DNA from: an uncultured Roseburia sp.
GTDB lineage: Bacteria; Bacillota; Clostridia; Lachnospirales; Lachnospiraceae
DNA: 64,000 nucleotides
Reading direction: 5' to 3'
Assembly: GCA_947246475.1 (NCBI GenBank)
Contig: CAMXSH010000001.1
Span: forward strand, 62,001-126,000
Positions 25,417-33,586 of this stretch are shown piece after piece (within the stretch, counting starts at the first letter, position 1; each line of letters begins with the position of its first letter). The notes beneath the pieces are model-generated. The model ran no database searches, was not told the DNA's origin, and worked only from the letters and a program-made list of their open reading frames with translations. The translations under genes and the position numbers were made by a program.

Positions 25417-26895
25417 TTAAGCCTTTAACGTATCATACAGATTTTTCACTGTCGGATAGATTTCCTTGAATTTAGCATATTTTGCATCGTACTTAGCTGT
25501 GAGGGCAGCATCCGGCTCTACACAGTCTATGACTTTAACAATTTTAGCAGCAGCCTCTTCCACGGAAGTGTATTCTCCGCAGGCAACGGCAGCCAGCATG
25601 GCGCCGCCAAGACCGGGACCTTCTTCGCTCTCAATAATGTTTACTTTGATTCCCAGAACGTTAGCGATAATCTTTCTCCAGAGCGGGCTCTTTGCACCGC
25701 CGCCGCAGATCTTCGTCTCTGTGATGTTGATGCCGAGATCCTTAGCGACTTCAAAAGAATCACGGATGGCGAATGCCACACCTTCCAGAACTGCCTGTGT
25801 CATATCCGCTCTTGTGGAGTCCATGGACATGCCGATAAAGAGGGCGCGGGCGTCTGGATTGTTATGGGGAGAACGCTCACCCATCAGATAGGGGAGATAA
25901 TACACATTGTTCTCGCCCAGTTTGTCATCGGTGATTGGCTTCTGCTCTGCCGGATAATCTTTTGTGCCAATGATATCGTCCATCCACCACTTGTTACAGG
26001 AAGCAGCGCTGAGCATACAGCCCATGAGATGATAATTTCCGTCGGCGTGGGCAAAGGAGTGAAGGGCGTTGAATTTATCCACACCGAACTCCTTGCTGGA
26101 AATAAAGATGGTTCCAGAGGTTCCGAGAGAAATATTACATCCGCCGTCGCCCACGGTTCCCGTTCCGACAGCAGCAGCGGCATTGTCTCCGGCGCCGGCA
26201 GCGATCTTACACGTTGTGGTAAGTCCCAGCTCTGCGGCAGCAGCATCGGTGAGAGCGCCCGTAATCTCATAGCTTTCAAAAAGCTTAGGAAGCTGTTCTT
26301 CTTTGACAGAGCAGATCTCCATCATTTCCTTTGACCAGCATTTGTTCTTTACGTCCATAAGGAGCATACCGGAAGCGTCGGAATAGTCGCAGCTGTGAAC
26401 GCCTGTCATTTTATAGGCGATATAATCTTTTGGAAGCATGATCTTTGCAATCTTTGCAAAGTTTTCTGGCTCATTTTCCTTAACCCACAGAATCTTTGGC
26501 GCCGTAAAACCGGCAAAAGCGATATTCGCTGTGTACTGGGACAATTTATCCTTACCGATGACATCGTTCAGATAATTGGTTTCTTTTGTGGTACGTCCAT
26601 CATTCCAGAGGATCGCAGGACGGATTACATTGTCATCTGCATCCAGAATCACCAGACCGTGCATCTGTCCGCCAAAACTGATGCCTGCCACCTGGGAAGC
26701 ATCAAAACCGTCTGTCAGTTCTTTGATTCCTGCAACAACAGCATTCCACCAGTCTTCCGGGCTCTGTTCTGACCAGCCTGGATTTGGGAAAGACAAGGGA
26801 TATTCTTTTGAAACAATGTTTTTGATCGATCCATCTGCCTCCATGAGAAGAAGTTTCACTGCGGATGTACCGAGGTCAACACCTATGTAATACAT
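25417..26895 (-). CDS. xylB: Xylulokinase (FGGY family)
   Basis: Phosphorylates D-xylulose to xylulose-5-phosphate for the pentose phosphate pathway. The start is the codon at 26895 (MYYIGVDLGTSAVKLLLME) with AGGAGG just upstream; the ORF-track extension of 18 residues to 26949 is spurious. The 492 residues show ISFGGQMHGLVILD, ILWNDGRT, YSDASGMLLMDV, AGAGDNAAAAVGTG, LGTSGTIF, GERSPHNNPDARALFIGM and the C-terminal FGGY signature ICGGGAKSPLWRKIIANVLG. It follows an isomerase gene on the same strand, but a terminator-like hairpin separates them. Confidence 0.95.
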   Translation of the reverse strand: MYYIGVDLGTSAVKLLLMEADGSIKNIVSKEYPLSFPNPGWSEQSPEDWWNAVVAGIKELTDGFDASQVAGISFGGQMHGLVILDADDNVIRPAILWNDGRTTKETNYLNDVIGKDKLSQYTANIAFAGFTAPKILWVKENEPENFAKIAKIMLPKDYIAYKMTGVHSCDYSDASGMLLMDVKNKCWSKEMMEICSVKEEQLPKLFESYEITGALTDAAAAELGLTTTCKIAAGAGDNAAAAVGTGTVGDGGCNISLGTSGTIFISSKEFGVDKFNALHSFAHADGNYHLMGCMLSAASCNKWWMDDIIGTKDYPAEQKPITDDKLGENNVYYLPYLMGERSPHNNPDARALFIGMSMDSTRADMTQAVLEGVAFAIRDSFEVAKDLGINITETKICGGGAKSPLWRKIIANVLGIKVNIIESEEGPGLGGAMLAAVACGEYTSVEEAAAKIVKVIDCVEPDAALTAKYDAKYAKFKEIYPTVKNLYDTLKA

Positions 26896-26928
26896 ATAAA
26901 TCCTCCTAAATAAACTTAATGTTTGGAA

Positions 26929-26969
26929 ATAACTGCCAGCAGTGAGCAATTATAATGCCAGACAGTTAT
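26929..26969 (-). promoter_or_regulatory. Possible xylB promoter/operator with ATAACTG...CAGTTAT inverted repeat
   Basis: ATAACTG (26929-26935) and CAGTTAT (26963-26969) form an inverted repeat around a TATAAT-like box reading on the minus strand. No good -35 is visible at the usual spacing. It could give xylB separate control from the isomerase gene. Confidence 0.3.
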
Positions 26970-27019
26970 AAAAAAGCAGCGGCCAGAGAGGGGCGAGGTG
27001 CCGACCTCAGGGCCGCTGG
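26968..27019 (-). terminator. Terminator-like hairpin between isomerase and xylB
   Basis: On the minus strand AGCGGCC and GGCCGCT bracket a GC-rich loop and are followed by TTTTTT. It should end or attenuate transcripts from the isomerase gene before xylB. Confidence 0.7.
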
Positions 27020-27055
27020 CATGTAAATTACAAACGATTATTCAACTGCATGTAC

Positions 27056-28543
27056 TTATGCAAATGGATTTTCTGTTGGATAGCGAACGCCTGCTGGCTG
27101 ATTGTATCCGATCTCATTTACATCTACGCCGATATATTTGAATACTTCGTACAATGTCTTTCCGAAATGTCCAAATGCAACTGCACCGTGATGTGGATAG
27201 TTGCCCTCGATCAGTACGTGGCGGTAGAATCTTCCCATCTCAGGAATTGCAAAGATACCGATAGCACCAAAGCTTCTTGTAGCGACCGGAAGTACTTCAC
27301 CGTGTGCTATGTAAGCACGGAGTTTGGTATCTGCGGTACTCTGAAGACGGAAGAATGTGATGTCTCCAGGAACAATATCCCCCTCAAGCGTTCCGTTGGT
27401 AACTTCGATTGGAAGGGAACGGGCCATGATCTTCTGGTACTTCATCTCACAGAAGGACAGCTTGCTGGAAGCGGTATTTCCGCAGTGGAATCCCATAAAT
27501 GTATCTTTCAGTGTATAGCTGGCATATTTGCCCTTGATATCCTCATCGTACAGATCCTGTGGTACGGAGTTGTTGATGTCAAGAAGGGTTACAGCATCCA
27601 GGCTTACAGCAGTTCCGATAAACTCAGAAAGTGCCCCGTAGATATCTACCTCACAGGATACTGGAATGCCTTTTGCTGTCAGACGGCTGTTTACATAGCA
27701 TGGTACGAAACCAAATTGTGTCTGGAATGCAGGCCAGCATTTGCCAGCGATAGCAACATATTTGCGGTAGCCTTTGTGATCTTCGATCCAGTCAAGAAGA
27801 GTCAGCTCATACTGGGCAAGTTTCTCAAGGATCTCAGGTTTTTTATTACCTGCTCCCAGTTCTTTTTCCATATCTTTTACAACTTCAGGAATTCTTTCGT
27901 CGCCTGCATGATTATTAAATGCCTCGAAAAGGTCAAGTTCTGAATTCTCTTCGATCTCGATGCCAAGATTATAAAGCTGTTTAATCGGTGCATTACAAGC
28001 AAGGAAGTTAAGTGGACGAGGACCAAAGCTGATGATCTTCAGGTTTTCCAGTGCATATACGGCACGGGCAATCGGAAGGAATTCATGGATCATGTCAGCA
28101 CATCCCTCAGCAGTTCCTACTGGGTACTCAGGAATATATGCTTTTACATTACGCAGCTTCAGGTTGTAGCTTGCGTTAAGCATACCACAGTAAGCATCTC
28201 CACGTCCGTCTAACAGACTGTTTCCGGTCTCCTCAGCAGCAGCAACGAACATTTTAGGTCCGTCAAAATGCTTTGCAAGAAGAGACTCAGAAATTTCAGG
28301 ACCAAAGTTTCCAAGATATACACAAAGTGCGTTACATCCAGCTTTCTTAATGTCCTCCAAAGCCTGTACCATATGAATTTCACTCTCTACGATACAGATC
28401 GGACACTCATAGATGTCAGCAGCATCGTATTTCTTCGTGTACGCCTCAACTAAAGCTTTTCTTCTGTTTACAGAAAGCGTCTCTGGAAAACAGTCACGAC
28501 TTACTGCAACAATTCCGATTTTCATTTCTGGCATGTTGTTCAT
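27056..28543 (-). CDS. L-fucose/L-arabinose isomerase-family protein
   Basis: A sugar isomerase-like protein of about 495 residues. I prefer the ATG at 28543 (GGATGG nine bases upstream) over 28564. Recognisable parts are MKIGIVAVSRDCFPETLSVNRRKAL, the Rossmann-like VYLGNFGPEISESLLAKHF, VGTAEGCADMIHEFLPIARAVYALENLKIISFGPRP and the C-terminal FHCGNTASSKL, as in the AraA/FucI superfamily. It probably converts an aldopentose or deoxy-sugar to a ketose. Adjacent xylulokinase makes D-xylulose a plausible product, so it could replace XylA, which is not in the window. The substrate is inference. Confidence 0.85.
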   Translation of the reverse strand: MNNMPEMKIGIVAVSRDCFPETLSVNRRKALVEAYTKKYDAADIYECPICIVESEIHMVQALEDIKKAGCNALCVYLGNFGPEISESLLAKHFDGPKMFVAAAEETGNSLLDGRGDAYCGMLNASYNLKLRNVKAYIPEYPVGTAEGCADMIHEFLPIARAVYALENLKIISFGPRPLNFLACNAPIKQLYNLGIEIEENSELDLFEAFNNHAGDERIPEVVKDMEKELGAGNKKPEILEKLAQYELTLLDWIEDHKGYRKYVAIAGKCWPAFQTQFGFVPCYVNSRLTAKGIPVSCEVDIYGALSEFIGTAVSLDAVTLLDINNSVPQDLYDEDIKGKYASYTLKDTFMGFHCGNTASSKLSFCEMKYQKIMARSLPIEVTNGTLEGDIVPGDITFFRLQSTADTKLRAYIAHGEVLPVATRSFGAIGIFAIPEMGRFYRHVLIEGNYPHHGAVAFGHFGKTLYEVFKYIGVDVNEIGYNQPAGVRYPTENPFA

Positions 28544-28657
28544 GTTTGTAAACCATCCTTTCATTTATTATGTTAAAATTTAATCAAAATCAATAATCTC
28601 ATTTTAAAGCATTTATATAAAAAAATCAATAAAAAGCCTCATATTTGTAAAAAAAAA

Positions 28658-28683
28658 TTTGTGCAGTGTACATATTGCACAAA
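28658..28683. promoter_or_regulatory. Operator-like inverted repeat in the divergent promoter region
   Basis: TTTGTGCA (28658-28665) and TGCACAAA (28676-28683) form perfect 8-base arms around GTGTACATAT, which itself contains TGTACA. The right arm covers the -35 of the rightward promoter, a typical repressor position, and the site is about 115 bases upstream of the isomerase start. Confidence 0.6.
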
Positions 28684-28703
28684 TGAAGGTTTCGTAGTAT
28701 AAT
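28675..28703 (+). promoter_or_regulatory. Promoter of the 207-residue unknown gene
   Basis: TTGCAC (28675-28680), 17-base spacer, TATAAT (28698-28703), overlapping the inverted repeat. Confidence 0.7.
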
Positions 28704-28790
28704 GAATTTGTATAACCAGAGTTTTAAGTTCACTTTACATGGAGGTAGGACTTTACTTCAGGGTATTTTAAAAAGTAAAGAGGTGATTTC

Positions 28791-29414
28791 ATGGTTGAAG
28801 CATACAATTATTTTATAGGGGGATATATTCCGAAGGTATCTCCGAAGACAAATGTACATGATAGAAAAGAACTGAAAAATAAATATAAGAGCATTGTTTC
28901 GCTGAATAATGCAAATCCCCTTGCCATGATCCAGCTTTCTGCGGATACACAGATTTATGCACTTGATGTAAAGGAAATTTCCATGGAGATGGGAGAGGCA
29001 GCGCAGAATACACTGGATGGGAAGCCGGAAGAGGCTGAGGAACATGCGGAAAAGACATTGAAGCTGTTTAATAAACTGCTGTCAAGAAGTGATGAGTATG
29101 GGGAGTTAAAACACAAACCTTCGCGTCCGGGATGTGAGCTGCGAAATCTGGTGGCGGCGAATAGAGAAGACCTGGAGGCGGCAGGATTTACTGTTGAAGA
29201 GGATGGATTTCTCAGTATCGACAAGGAAAAAGAATTTCAGGTCCCTGTGAAGTTTATGGAAGAGCTGAAGGATAAATGTGAGTATATGAGTATGAATCCG
29301 ATGGAGTATGTGGAGAAAAAAGTGTTTAGTTATGCGCACCTTCACCGCAGTGATATCGGGTATGCCTATGCTTCCTCTGTATATACTGGAATGTTGTTTA
29401 ATTCCTATTGTTAG
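28791..29414 (+). CDS. Uncharacterised 207-residue protein
   Basis: I do not recognise a family. The protein is soluble, charged and probably helical, with no signal peptide or membrane helix. It begins MVEAYNYFIGGYIPKVSPKTNVHD. It has a motif-like NNANPLAMIQLSADTQIYALDVKEISMEMGEAAQNTL, an Asp/Glu-rich helix, then GCELRNLVAANREDLEAAGFTVEEDGFLSID and an aromatic tail. The NPL..IQLS..TQ.YAL segment faintly recalls flagellar hook-associated proteins, which is too weak to use. AAGAGGTGA lies before the ATG. It has its own promoter with an operator-like repeat and is divergent from the isomerase gene. Confidence 0.7.
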   Translation: MVEAYNYFIGGYIPKVSPKTNVHDRKELKNKYKSIVSLNNANPLAMIQLSADTQIYALDVKEISMEMGEAAQNTLDGKPEEAEEHAEKTLKLFNKLLSRSDEYGELKHKPSRPGCELRNLVAANREDLEAAGFTVEEDGFLSIDKEKEFQVPVKFMEELKDKCEYMSMNPMEYVEKKVFSYAHLHRSDIGYAYASSVYTGMLFNSYC

Positions 29415-29486
29415 TGTTGGTCTGTTGGCGCCATTGGGTCGTTTTGCAGAAACGGCTGATTGGTTTGTTGAAATCGTATATCTTTG

Positions 29487-29526
29487 AGCTGCAAAGTCTT
29501 AAAAAGGAGGCTTTGCAGCTTTTTTA
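29487..29526 (+). terminator. Rho-independent terminator
   Basis: AGCTGCAAAG and CTTTGCAGCT (29487-29520) followed by TTTTTTA, 73 bases after the unknown gene. It accounts for part of the 315-base gap to the patatin gene. Confidence 0.9.
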
Positions 29527-29574
29527 TTAAACATGATGAAGTAGTATCGAAAACTATGTATTGAAGTATTTATA

Positions 29575-29603
29575 TTGACATCATAAAAAGTTTGTGATAC
29601 TCT
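29575..29603 (+). promoter_or_regulatory. Promoter of the patatin-like gene
   Basis: TTGACA (29575-29580), 17-base spacer, TACTCT (29598-29603). The start codon is 127 bases downstream, so the leader is long. Confidence 0.65.
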
Positions 29604-29616
29604 CATACTAGTAAAA

Positions 29617-29632
29617 TGTGAAATGATTCACA
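29617..29632. promoter_or_regulatory. Operator-like palindrome downstream of the patatin promoter
   Basis: TGTGAAATGATTCACA is a dyad with 6-base arms, starting about 13 bases after the -10 box, where a bound repressor would block initiation. The regulator is unknown. Confidence 0.4.
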
Positions 29633-29729
29633 GAGGCGGTCAGGTTATAAAAAGGACCCTTAACATAAGGAGATATTGAACTGGTTTGTTGCCGATGAAG
29701 CCGGCATATCGGATTAGGAGGAAAGCTGT

Positions 29730-30569
29730 ATGAATGGATTGGTTTTAGAAGGTGGGACATTTCGCCCGGTATTTAGCTGCGGGGTGATGGATGCATTACT
29801 GTCTGAGGATATTATGATGCCTTATTGCATCGGGGTGTCTGCTGGAATATCAGATGGTGTGTCTTATATATCCCGTCAAAAGGGAAGAAATCTGGAGATT
29901 CTGCAAAAATATAGAAATGATAAGAGATATATGGGAAGATCCAATTACCGGAAGCACCGGAGCCTGTTTGGACTGGACTTTGTGTTTGGTGAGATTCCCA
30001 ATAACCTGGTCCCTTTTGACATGGATACATTTAAGAAGTATGAGGGGACATGTCTGGTTGGCGTGACAAATGCTTCCACAGGGGGAGCGCAGTACATGGA
30101 CGCCATGGATATGGATGAACGGTATTCGATGCTTCGTGCTACCTGCGCCATGCCGCTTTTTTTCCCAGCGATCGATTTGAACGGGGAGAAGTATTACGAT
30201 GGTGGAATCTCAGATCCCATTCCGTCAGAGAAGGCATTTGAGGATGGATGTGAAAAGCTTCTTGTGGTGCTGACCCAGCCGAAGGGGTTTGTCAAACGTC
30301 TTGGGAAATATGATAAGCTGGGGGCGAGGATTCTTGCCAGGAAGTATCCGGCTGTCAGGGAGGCGATATTGTCCAGGCCAGACCGTTATAATAAGATTGT
30401 CCGCCGTTGTGAACAATGGGAGAAGGAAGGGAAGGTCATGATCCTGCGCCCCAATTATCTGCTGAATAGTTTTGAGAGCAATGTGCAGAAGCTGGAGACG
30501 GCATACTGGCACGGATATCGCATGACGAAAGAAAAGATGAAGAAGATCCGGAGGTTTCTGGGGCTTTAG
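29730..30569 (+). CDS. Patatin-like phospholipase family protein
   Basis: A 279-residue cytosolic lipid acyl hydrolase of the patatin/RssA fold. The nucleophile Ser lies in GVSAGISDGVSY (GxSxG), and the catalytic Asp in YYDGGISDPIP (DG motif). The oxyanion loop reads EGGTFRPVFSCGVMDALL rather than the common GGGxRG form; Arg is kept. FDMDTFKKYEG, CLVGVTNASTG and ATCAMPLFFPAIDLNGEKYYDGG are also typical. Start chosen at ATG 29730 with AGGAGG upstream. The substrate is unknown. A small inverted repeat CCGAT/ATCGG sits over the region before the ribosome site. Confidence 0.9.
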   Translation: MNGLVLEGGTFRPVFSCGVMDALLSEDIMMPYCIGVSAGISDGVSYISRQKGRNLEILQKYRNDKRYMGRSNYRKHRSLFGLDFVFGEIPNNLVPFDMDTFKKYEGTCLVGVTNASTGGAQYMDAMDMDERYSMLRATCAMPLFFPAIDLNGEKYYDGGISDPIPSEKAFEDGCEKLLVVLTQPKGFVKRLGKYDKLGARILARKYPAVREAILSRPDRYNKIVRRCEQWEKEGKVMILRPNYLLNSFESNVQKLETAYWHGYRMTKEKMKKIRRFLGL

Positions 30570-30640
30570 TACCTCCAGGGCAGATTTCCGCTGCTGCCAG
30601 GCTGGCTTAACAGTACCTGTGAGATAAAAAAATAGAAATG

Positions 30641-30670
30641 TTGACACAGGCTTATCTTTTCTGTTATAAT
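30641..30670 (+). promoter_or_regulatory. Promoter of tRNA-Leu
   Basis: TTGACA (30641-30646), 18-base spacer, TATAAT (30665-30670), 10 bases before the tRNA. Confidence 0.8.
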
Positions 30671-30680
30671 ATCTATACTT

Positions 30681-30762
30681 GCGGTTATGGCGGAATTGGC
30701 AGACGCGCTAGATTTAGGTTCTAGTGGGGGATCCCGTGCAGGTTCAAGTCCTGTTAACCGCA
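30681..30762 (+). tRNA. tRNA-Leu (anticodon TAG)
   Basis: Acceptor GCGGTTA pairs with TAACCGC; D arm GGCGGAATTGGCAGACGC; anticodon stem CTAGA/TCTAG around the loop TTTAGGT gives anticodon TAG; a long variable arm (GTGGGGGATCCCGT); T arm CAGGTTCAAGTCCTG. CCA is not encoded; the discriminator is A. 82 bases. Confidence 0.96.
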
Positions 30763-30784
30763 GATTCTAATTTTCGTGTACGAA

Positions 30785-30838
30785 AAGCAAAAGGGGCGGT
30801 ATTGATATATGATACTGTCCCTTATTATTTTGCTTTTT
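30785..30838 (+). terminator. Terminator after tRNA-Leu
   Basis: AAGCAAAAGGGGCGGTAT pairs with ATACTGTCCCTTATTATTTTGCTT with small interruptions, followed by TTTT. The rest of the gap to 31020 is AT-rich leader with no other gene seen. Confidence 0.75.
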
Positions 30839-31019
30839 TAGCCCTTTTTCTTAACCAAATGGCGCTATAGGGATAAAAAAGGGTAAAAAATAGTGATTTA
30901 CATGTAATATAAGTATGCGTTACACCAAAACAGTGTGAATGCGCAGCTTGCTACGTATATTTGATGTGAAAAAGTCTCATATTTACATATATGCTATATT
31001 GTATAAAGGATGTGTGCGT

Positions 31020-31373
31020 ATGAGATTACTGGAATTGCGTATTTCGAATAAATTATCGCAGAAAGAGCTTGGTAAAGCCCTGGATCTGACGCAACAGCGT
31101 ATCAGTCTGCTTGAGCAGGGTAAGAGTTATCCAAATTCTATCGAGATCACAAAGTATGCGACGTATTTCGATGTATCAGCAGATTATGTGCTGGAGATCA
31201 GCCCAAGAAAAAATCCTTTTGCAGAGATGGAGGGGCTGGTGCGTGGAAACAGAGAGATTCTGTTATTAAAGTATTATTCTAAACTGAATGAGAACATGAA
31301 GAAATACATTCTGGAAATGACACAGAAGGCGCAAAAATATCAGGGAAACGACGAAACGGATACATTGTCCTAA
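31020..31373 (+). CDS. XRE-family transcriptional regulator
   Basis: A 117-residue DNA-binding protein with an N-terminal Cro/C1 helix-turn-helix (residues 1-60: LRISNKLSQKELGKALDLTQQRISLLEQGKSYPNSIEITKYATYFDVSADYVLE). The C-terminal helical tail (75-117) may dimerise. The start is the ATG at 31020 with AAAGGA nine bases upstream; the track start at 30939 adds a non-conserved stretch. It lies 146 bases before the agr-type regulator gene on the same strand, but that gene has its own promoter. A role in quorum control is possible, but only position suggests it. Confidence 0.88.
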   Translation: MRLLELRISNKLSQKELGKALDLTQQRISLLEQGKSYPNSIEITKYATYFDVSADYVLEISPRKNPFAEMEGLVRGNREILLLKYYSKLNENMKKYILEMTQKAQKYQGNDETDTLS

Positions 31374-31403
31374 ATAATATGGATAATATATCCGTTCTCT
31401 TTG

Positions 31404-31432
31404 TTTACATTTTATCACAATACAGGTATAAT
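31404..31432 (+). promoter_or_regulatory. Promoter of the LytTR regulator/kinase operon
   Basis: TTTACA (31404-31409), 17-base spacer, TATAAT (31427-31432). ACAGCTCGC at about 31444, just downstream, resembles the ACAGTTCGC motif in the agrB region. Confidence 0.7.
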
Positions 31433-31519
31433 ATGGTCAGGGGAACAGCTCGCTTCATCCGCTTTTTGAGATGAAATCGTTGAGCTGATACGTTCAGTGA
31501 AAGTGTTAGGTGAGATGAA

Positions 31520-32266
31520 TTGAAAAACATACTTGTACTTGAAGATGAAGTTGAGTGCAACCAGCTGTTATGTGATATTGTTACTACAAGCAAGGAAAGA
31601 ATAACAGTTTATCCAGCTTTTAATGAAAAAGAGGCGATGCAGATTGCACTTGAATGTCATATGGATCTGTTTCTTGTCGACATTTCATTACATGACCTGC
31701 AGGGAAATGATGTGTCGGGCGTAAAATTTGCCAAACAGATTCGCAATATTGATTATTATGAAGTTACGCCAATTATCTTTGTGACATCTATTGCCAATCT
31801 CGAACTCCATTCTTATCGCGAAGTTTCCTGTTATAGCTATATTTTAAAACCGATTGATGATGAGAAGCAGAAACAGCTTGCTGTGGAAATCGACAAACTT
31901 CTCAAGGACAGAAAGTCTGTCGCCAGAGAGCAGTATCTTTATTTTAAGGTTGATTCTGTTTTTTATCCTATAAAAGTTGATGAAATTATAACCATCCGCT
32001 GTATTAATAGAAGATTGCTCATACATACAATATCGGATAAATTTTATGTGAACAAGCTGACGTTAAAACAGATTCAGAAAGAATTGAATGCCATGGGGTT
32101 CAATCCTTTTGTAGAGTGCCATCGTGGGATTCTGGTAAATCTGGATCATGTGGAACATATCGACAGAGTTAATAAATATGTGAAAGTGTACAAAGAAGAT
32201 CAAATGATTGATTTTGGAAGAACCAAATGGTTTTCGGAAATACAAGGAGTAATTGAGCGTGATTAG
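31520..32266 (+). CDS. LytTR-family response regulator (AgrA-like)
   Basis: A 248-residue two-component regulator: receiver domain (1-125) with acidic pair LEDE and phospho-acceptor Asp in LFLVDISLHD, conserved Thr/Ser in FVTSI and Lys in ILKPID. A LytTR DNA-binding domain follows (about 140-245: YFKVDSVFYPIKVDEIITIRC, FVECHRGILVNLDHVEHIDR). Starts at TTG 31520 with AGGTGA six bases upstream; no ATG fits. Its stop overlaps the kinase gene start, so the two are translationally coupled. With AgrB and AgrD next door it should be the output regulator of the quorum circuit. Confidence 0.93.
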   Translation: MKNILVLEDEVECNQLLCDIVTTSKERITVYPAFNEKEAMQIALECHMDLFLVDISLHDLQGNDVSGVKFAKQIRNIDYYEVTPIIFVTSIANLELHSYREVSCYSYILKPIDDEKQKQLAVEIDKLLKDRKSVAREQYLYFKVDSVFYPIKVDEIITIRCINRRLLIHTISDKFYVNKLTLKQIQKELNAMGFNPFVECHRGILVNLDHVEHIDRVNKYVKVYKEDQMIDFGRTKWFSEIQGVIERD

Positions 32267-33533
32267 TAATATTTTAATGGCAGGGATAGAGCAGACGGCG
32301 GTATTTATTGTTATCGACAGCCTGTTCGGAGGCGGCCAGAAAAAAGACATTGGCAAAAAAATAAGCATAATCCTTATGCAAACTACTATTTTAGCTCTTT
32401 TCAATATGTTCCAACTGACTGGGGTGTGGATGTTTCTGGTTTATGCTATATTGATAGCTGGTGTGAAGCTGATCTATCAAAGCAATATAAATATCAGTGT
32501 CTTGTATTGTATCATAGCGTTTTTGATGGTAAGTGCCATTGAACTTCTGCTCTATATTCCCTTTGCCTTTTTCTGGAAGGAGATGGTGGGAGATTCCCGG
32601 GCAGGTCTTATCGGAACCGGCGGCGCCCTGCTTGTGGTGTGCGCTGCCCGCAGAAAGAGGTGGATCAACTGGAATATGATCCAGGATTTTGTAAAATGCC
32701 GTTACAAGATGCTGTGTTATATCTGTGCGGCAGTGGGAAGTATCATGCTCTTTGCCGTGTCGTATTTCCGGGTTCTGGAAAGTATGCCGATTTACAGTTT
32801 TATCTTTTTGATCCTGATGATCGTTATCTTGTTTCCAATGATGTCTCAGTTTATCAAAAATGAGGTTGAATTAAAGGAGCGCAGCAAATTTGAAAAACCT
32901 ATGCGGGATGTGATCACAAGGATCCGGCAGCAACAGCACCAGTTTGATGCCCATCTGCAGGCAATTTATGGAATAATCAATCGGTGCCAGACTTATGATT
33001 GTCTGGTAGAGACACTGGAAGGTTATATGTCTAAGATTCAGAGAATGGACGCCTTTTACAGCCTGATCAAGGTGGAAGATCCAGTGCTGTCGGGTTTTCT
33101 CGGAGTCAAATTTTCGGAGGCAGTAAACCGGGGTATTCATATTTCACAGGAGATATCAGTGAAAAAGATATGCACCAATATTCCCCTCACAGAGCTGATC
33201 GGTACCTTTGGGAACCTGATCGACAATGCCATCGAGGAGGTTGAGACCAACTATCTCAAAAAGGAGATCCGGCTGTCTTTGCACGAAGAGGGGGACTGGT
33301 ATGAATTCATTATATCGAACCCGATCCGGAATACAAATATGTATGAGATCACCAATTTTTCCAAGAAAGGATACAGTACAAAGGAAAATGCAGAGATGCG
33401 TGGGCTGGGACTGTATAATGTGCTGGATACGCTGAACCATTATAAGGGACAATTGTACATGAATAAGTACACAGTAGAAGAAACGGATTGGTTTGCAGTG
33501 CGGATCAAAATAAAAAGGCTTACATGTAAATAA
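32259..33533 (+). CDS. GHKL-type sensor histidine kinase (AgrC-like)
   Basis: A 424-residue membrane sensor. About six or seven membrane helices fill residues 1-205 and would bind the peptide signal, followed by a dimerisation helix with the His in QQQHQFDAHLQAIYGIINRC (about 225-230). The GHKL ATPase domain has the N-box NLIDNAIEEVE and the G-box MRGLGLYNVLDTL. Start chosen as GTG 32259 with AAGGAG upstream; the TTG at 32253 is too close to that site. It overlaps the regulator gene by 8 bases. The gene converges on agrD, with a shared terminator over its 3' end. Confidence 0.92.
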   Translation: MISNILMAGIEQTAVFIVIDSLFGGGQKKDIGKKISIILMQTTILALFNMFQLTGVWMFLVYAILIAGVKLIYQSNINISVLYCIIAFLMVSAIELLLYIPFAFFWKEMVGDSRAGLIGTGGALLVVCAARRKRWINWNMIQDFVKCRYKMLCYICAAVGSIMLFAVSYFRVLESMPIYSFIFLILMIVILFPMMSQFIKNEVELKERSKFEKPMRDVITRIRQQQHQFDAHLQAIYGIINRCQTYDCLVETLEGYMSKIQRMDAFYSLIKVEDPVLSGFLGVKFSEAVNRGIHISQEISVKKICTNIPLTELIGTFGNLIDNAIEEVETNYLKKEIRLSLHEEGDWYEFIISNPIRNTNMYEITNFSKKGYSTKENAEMRGLGLYNVLDTLNHYKGQLYMNKYTVEETDWFAVRIKIKRLTCK

Positions 33534-33545
33534 GCCTTTTTATTA
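33511..33545. terminator. Bidirectional terminator between the kinase and agrD
   Basis: AAAAAGGCTTA (33512-33522) pairs with TAAGCCTTTTT (33531-33541). It starts inside the last kinase codons and serves both converging operons. Confidence 0.8.
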
Positions 33546-33586
33546 TAGTGTCTGGTTGGTTTAATTTTTTTTGCGTCTGGTTTTTA

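Noticed and set aside
27050-27943. 297-codon plus-strand ORF
   Set aside because: Antisense shadow of the isomerase gene; the translation has random Cys/Tyr-rich composition and no family features.
28791-29414. Flagellar hook-associated (FliD/FlgK-like) identity for the unknown protein
   Set aside because: Only one short segment is suggestive, and no other flagellar gene or typical terminal heptad repeat is present.
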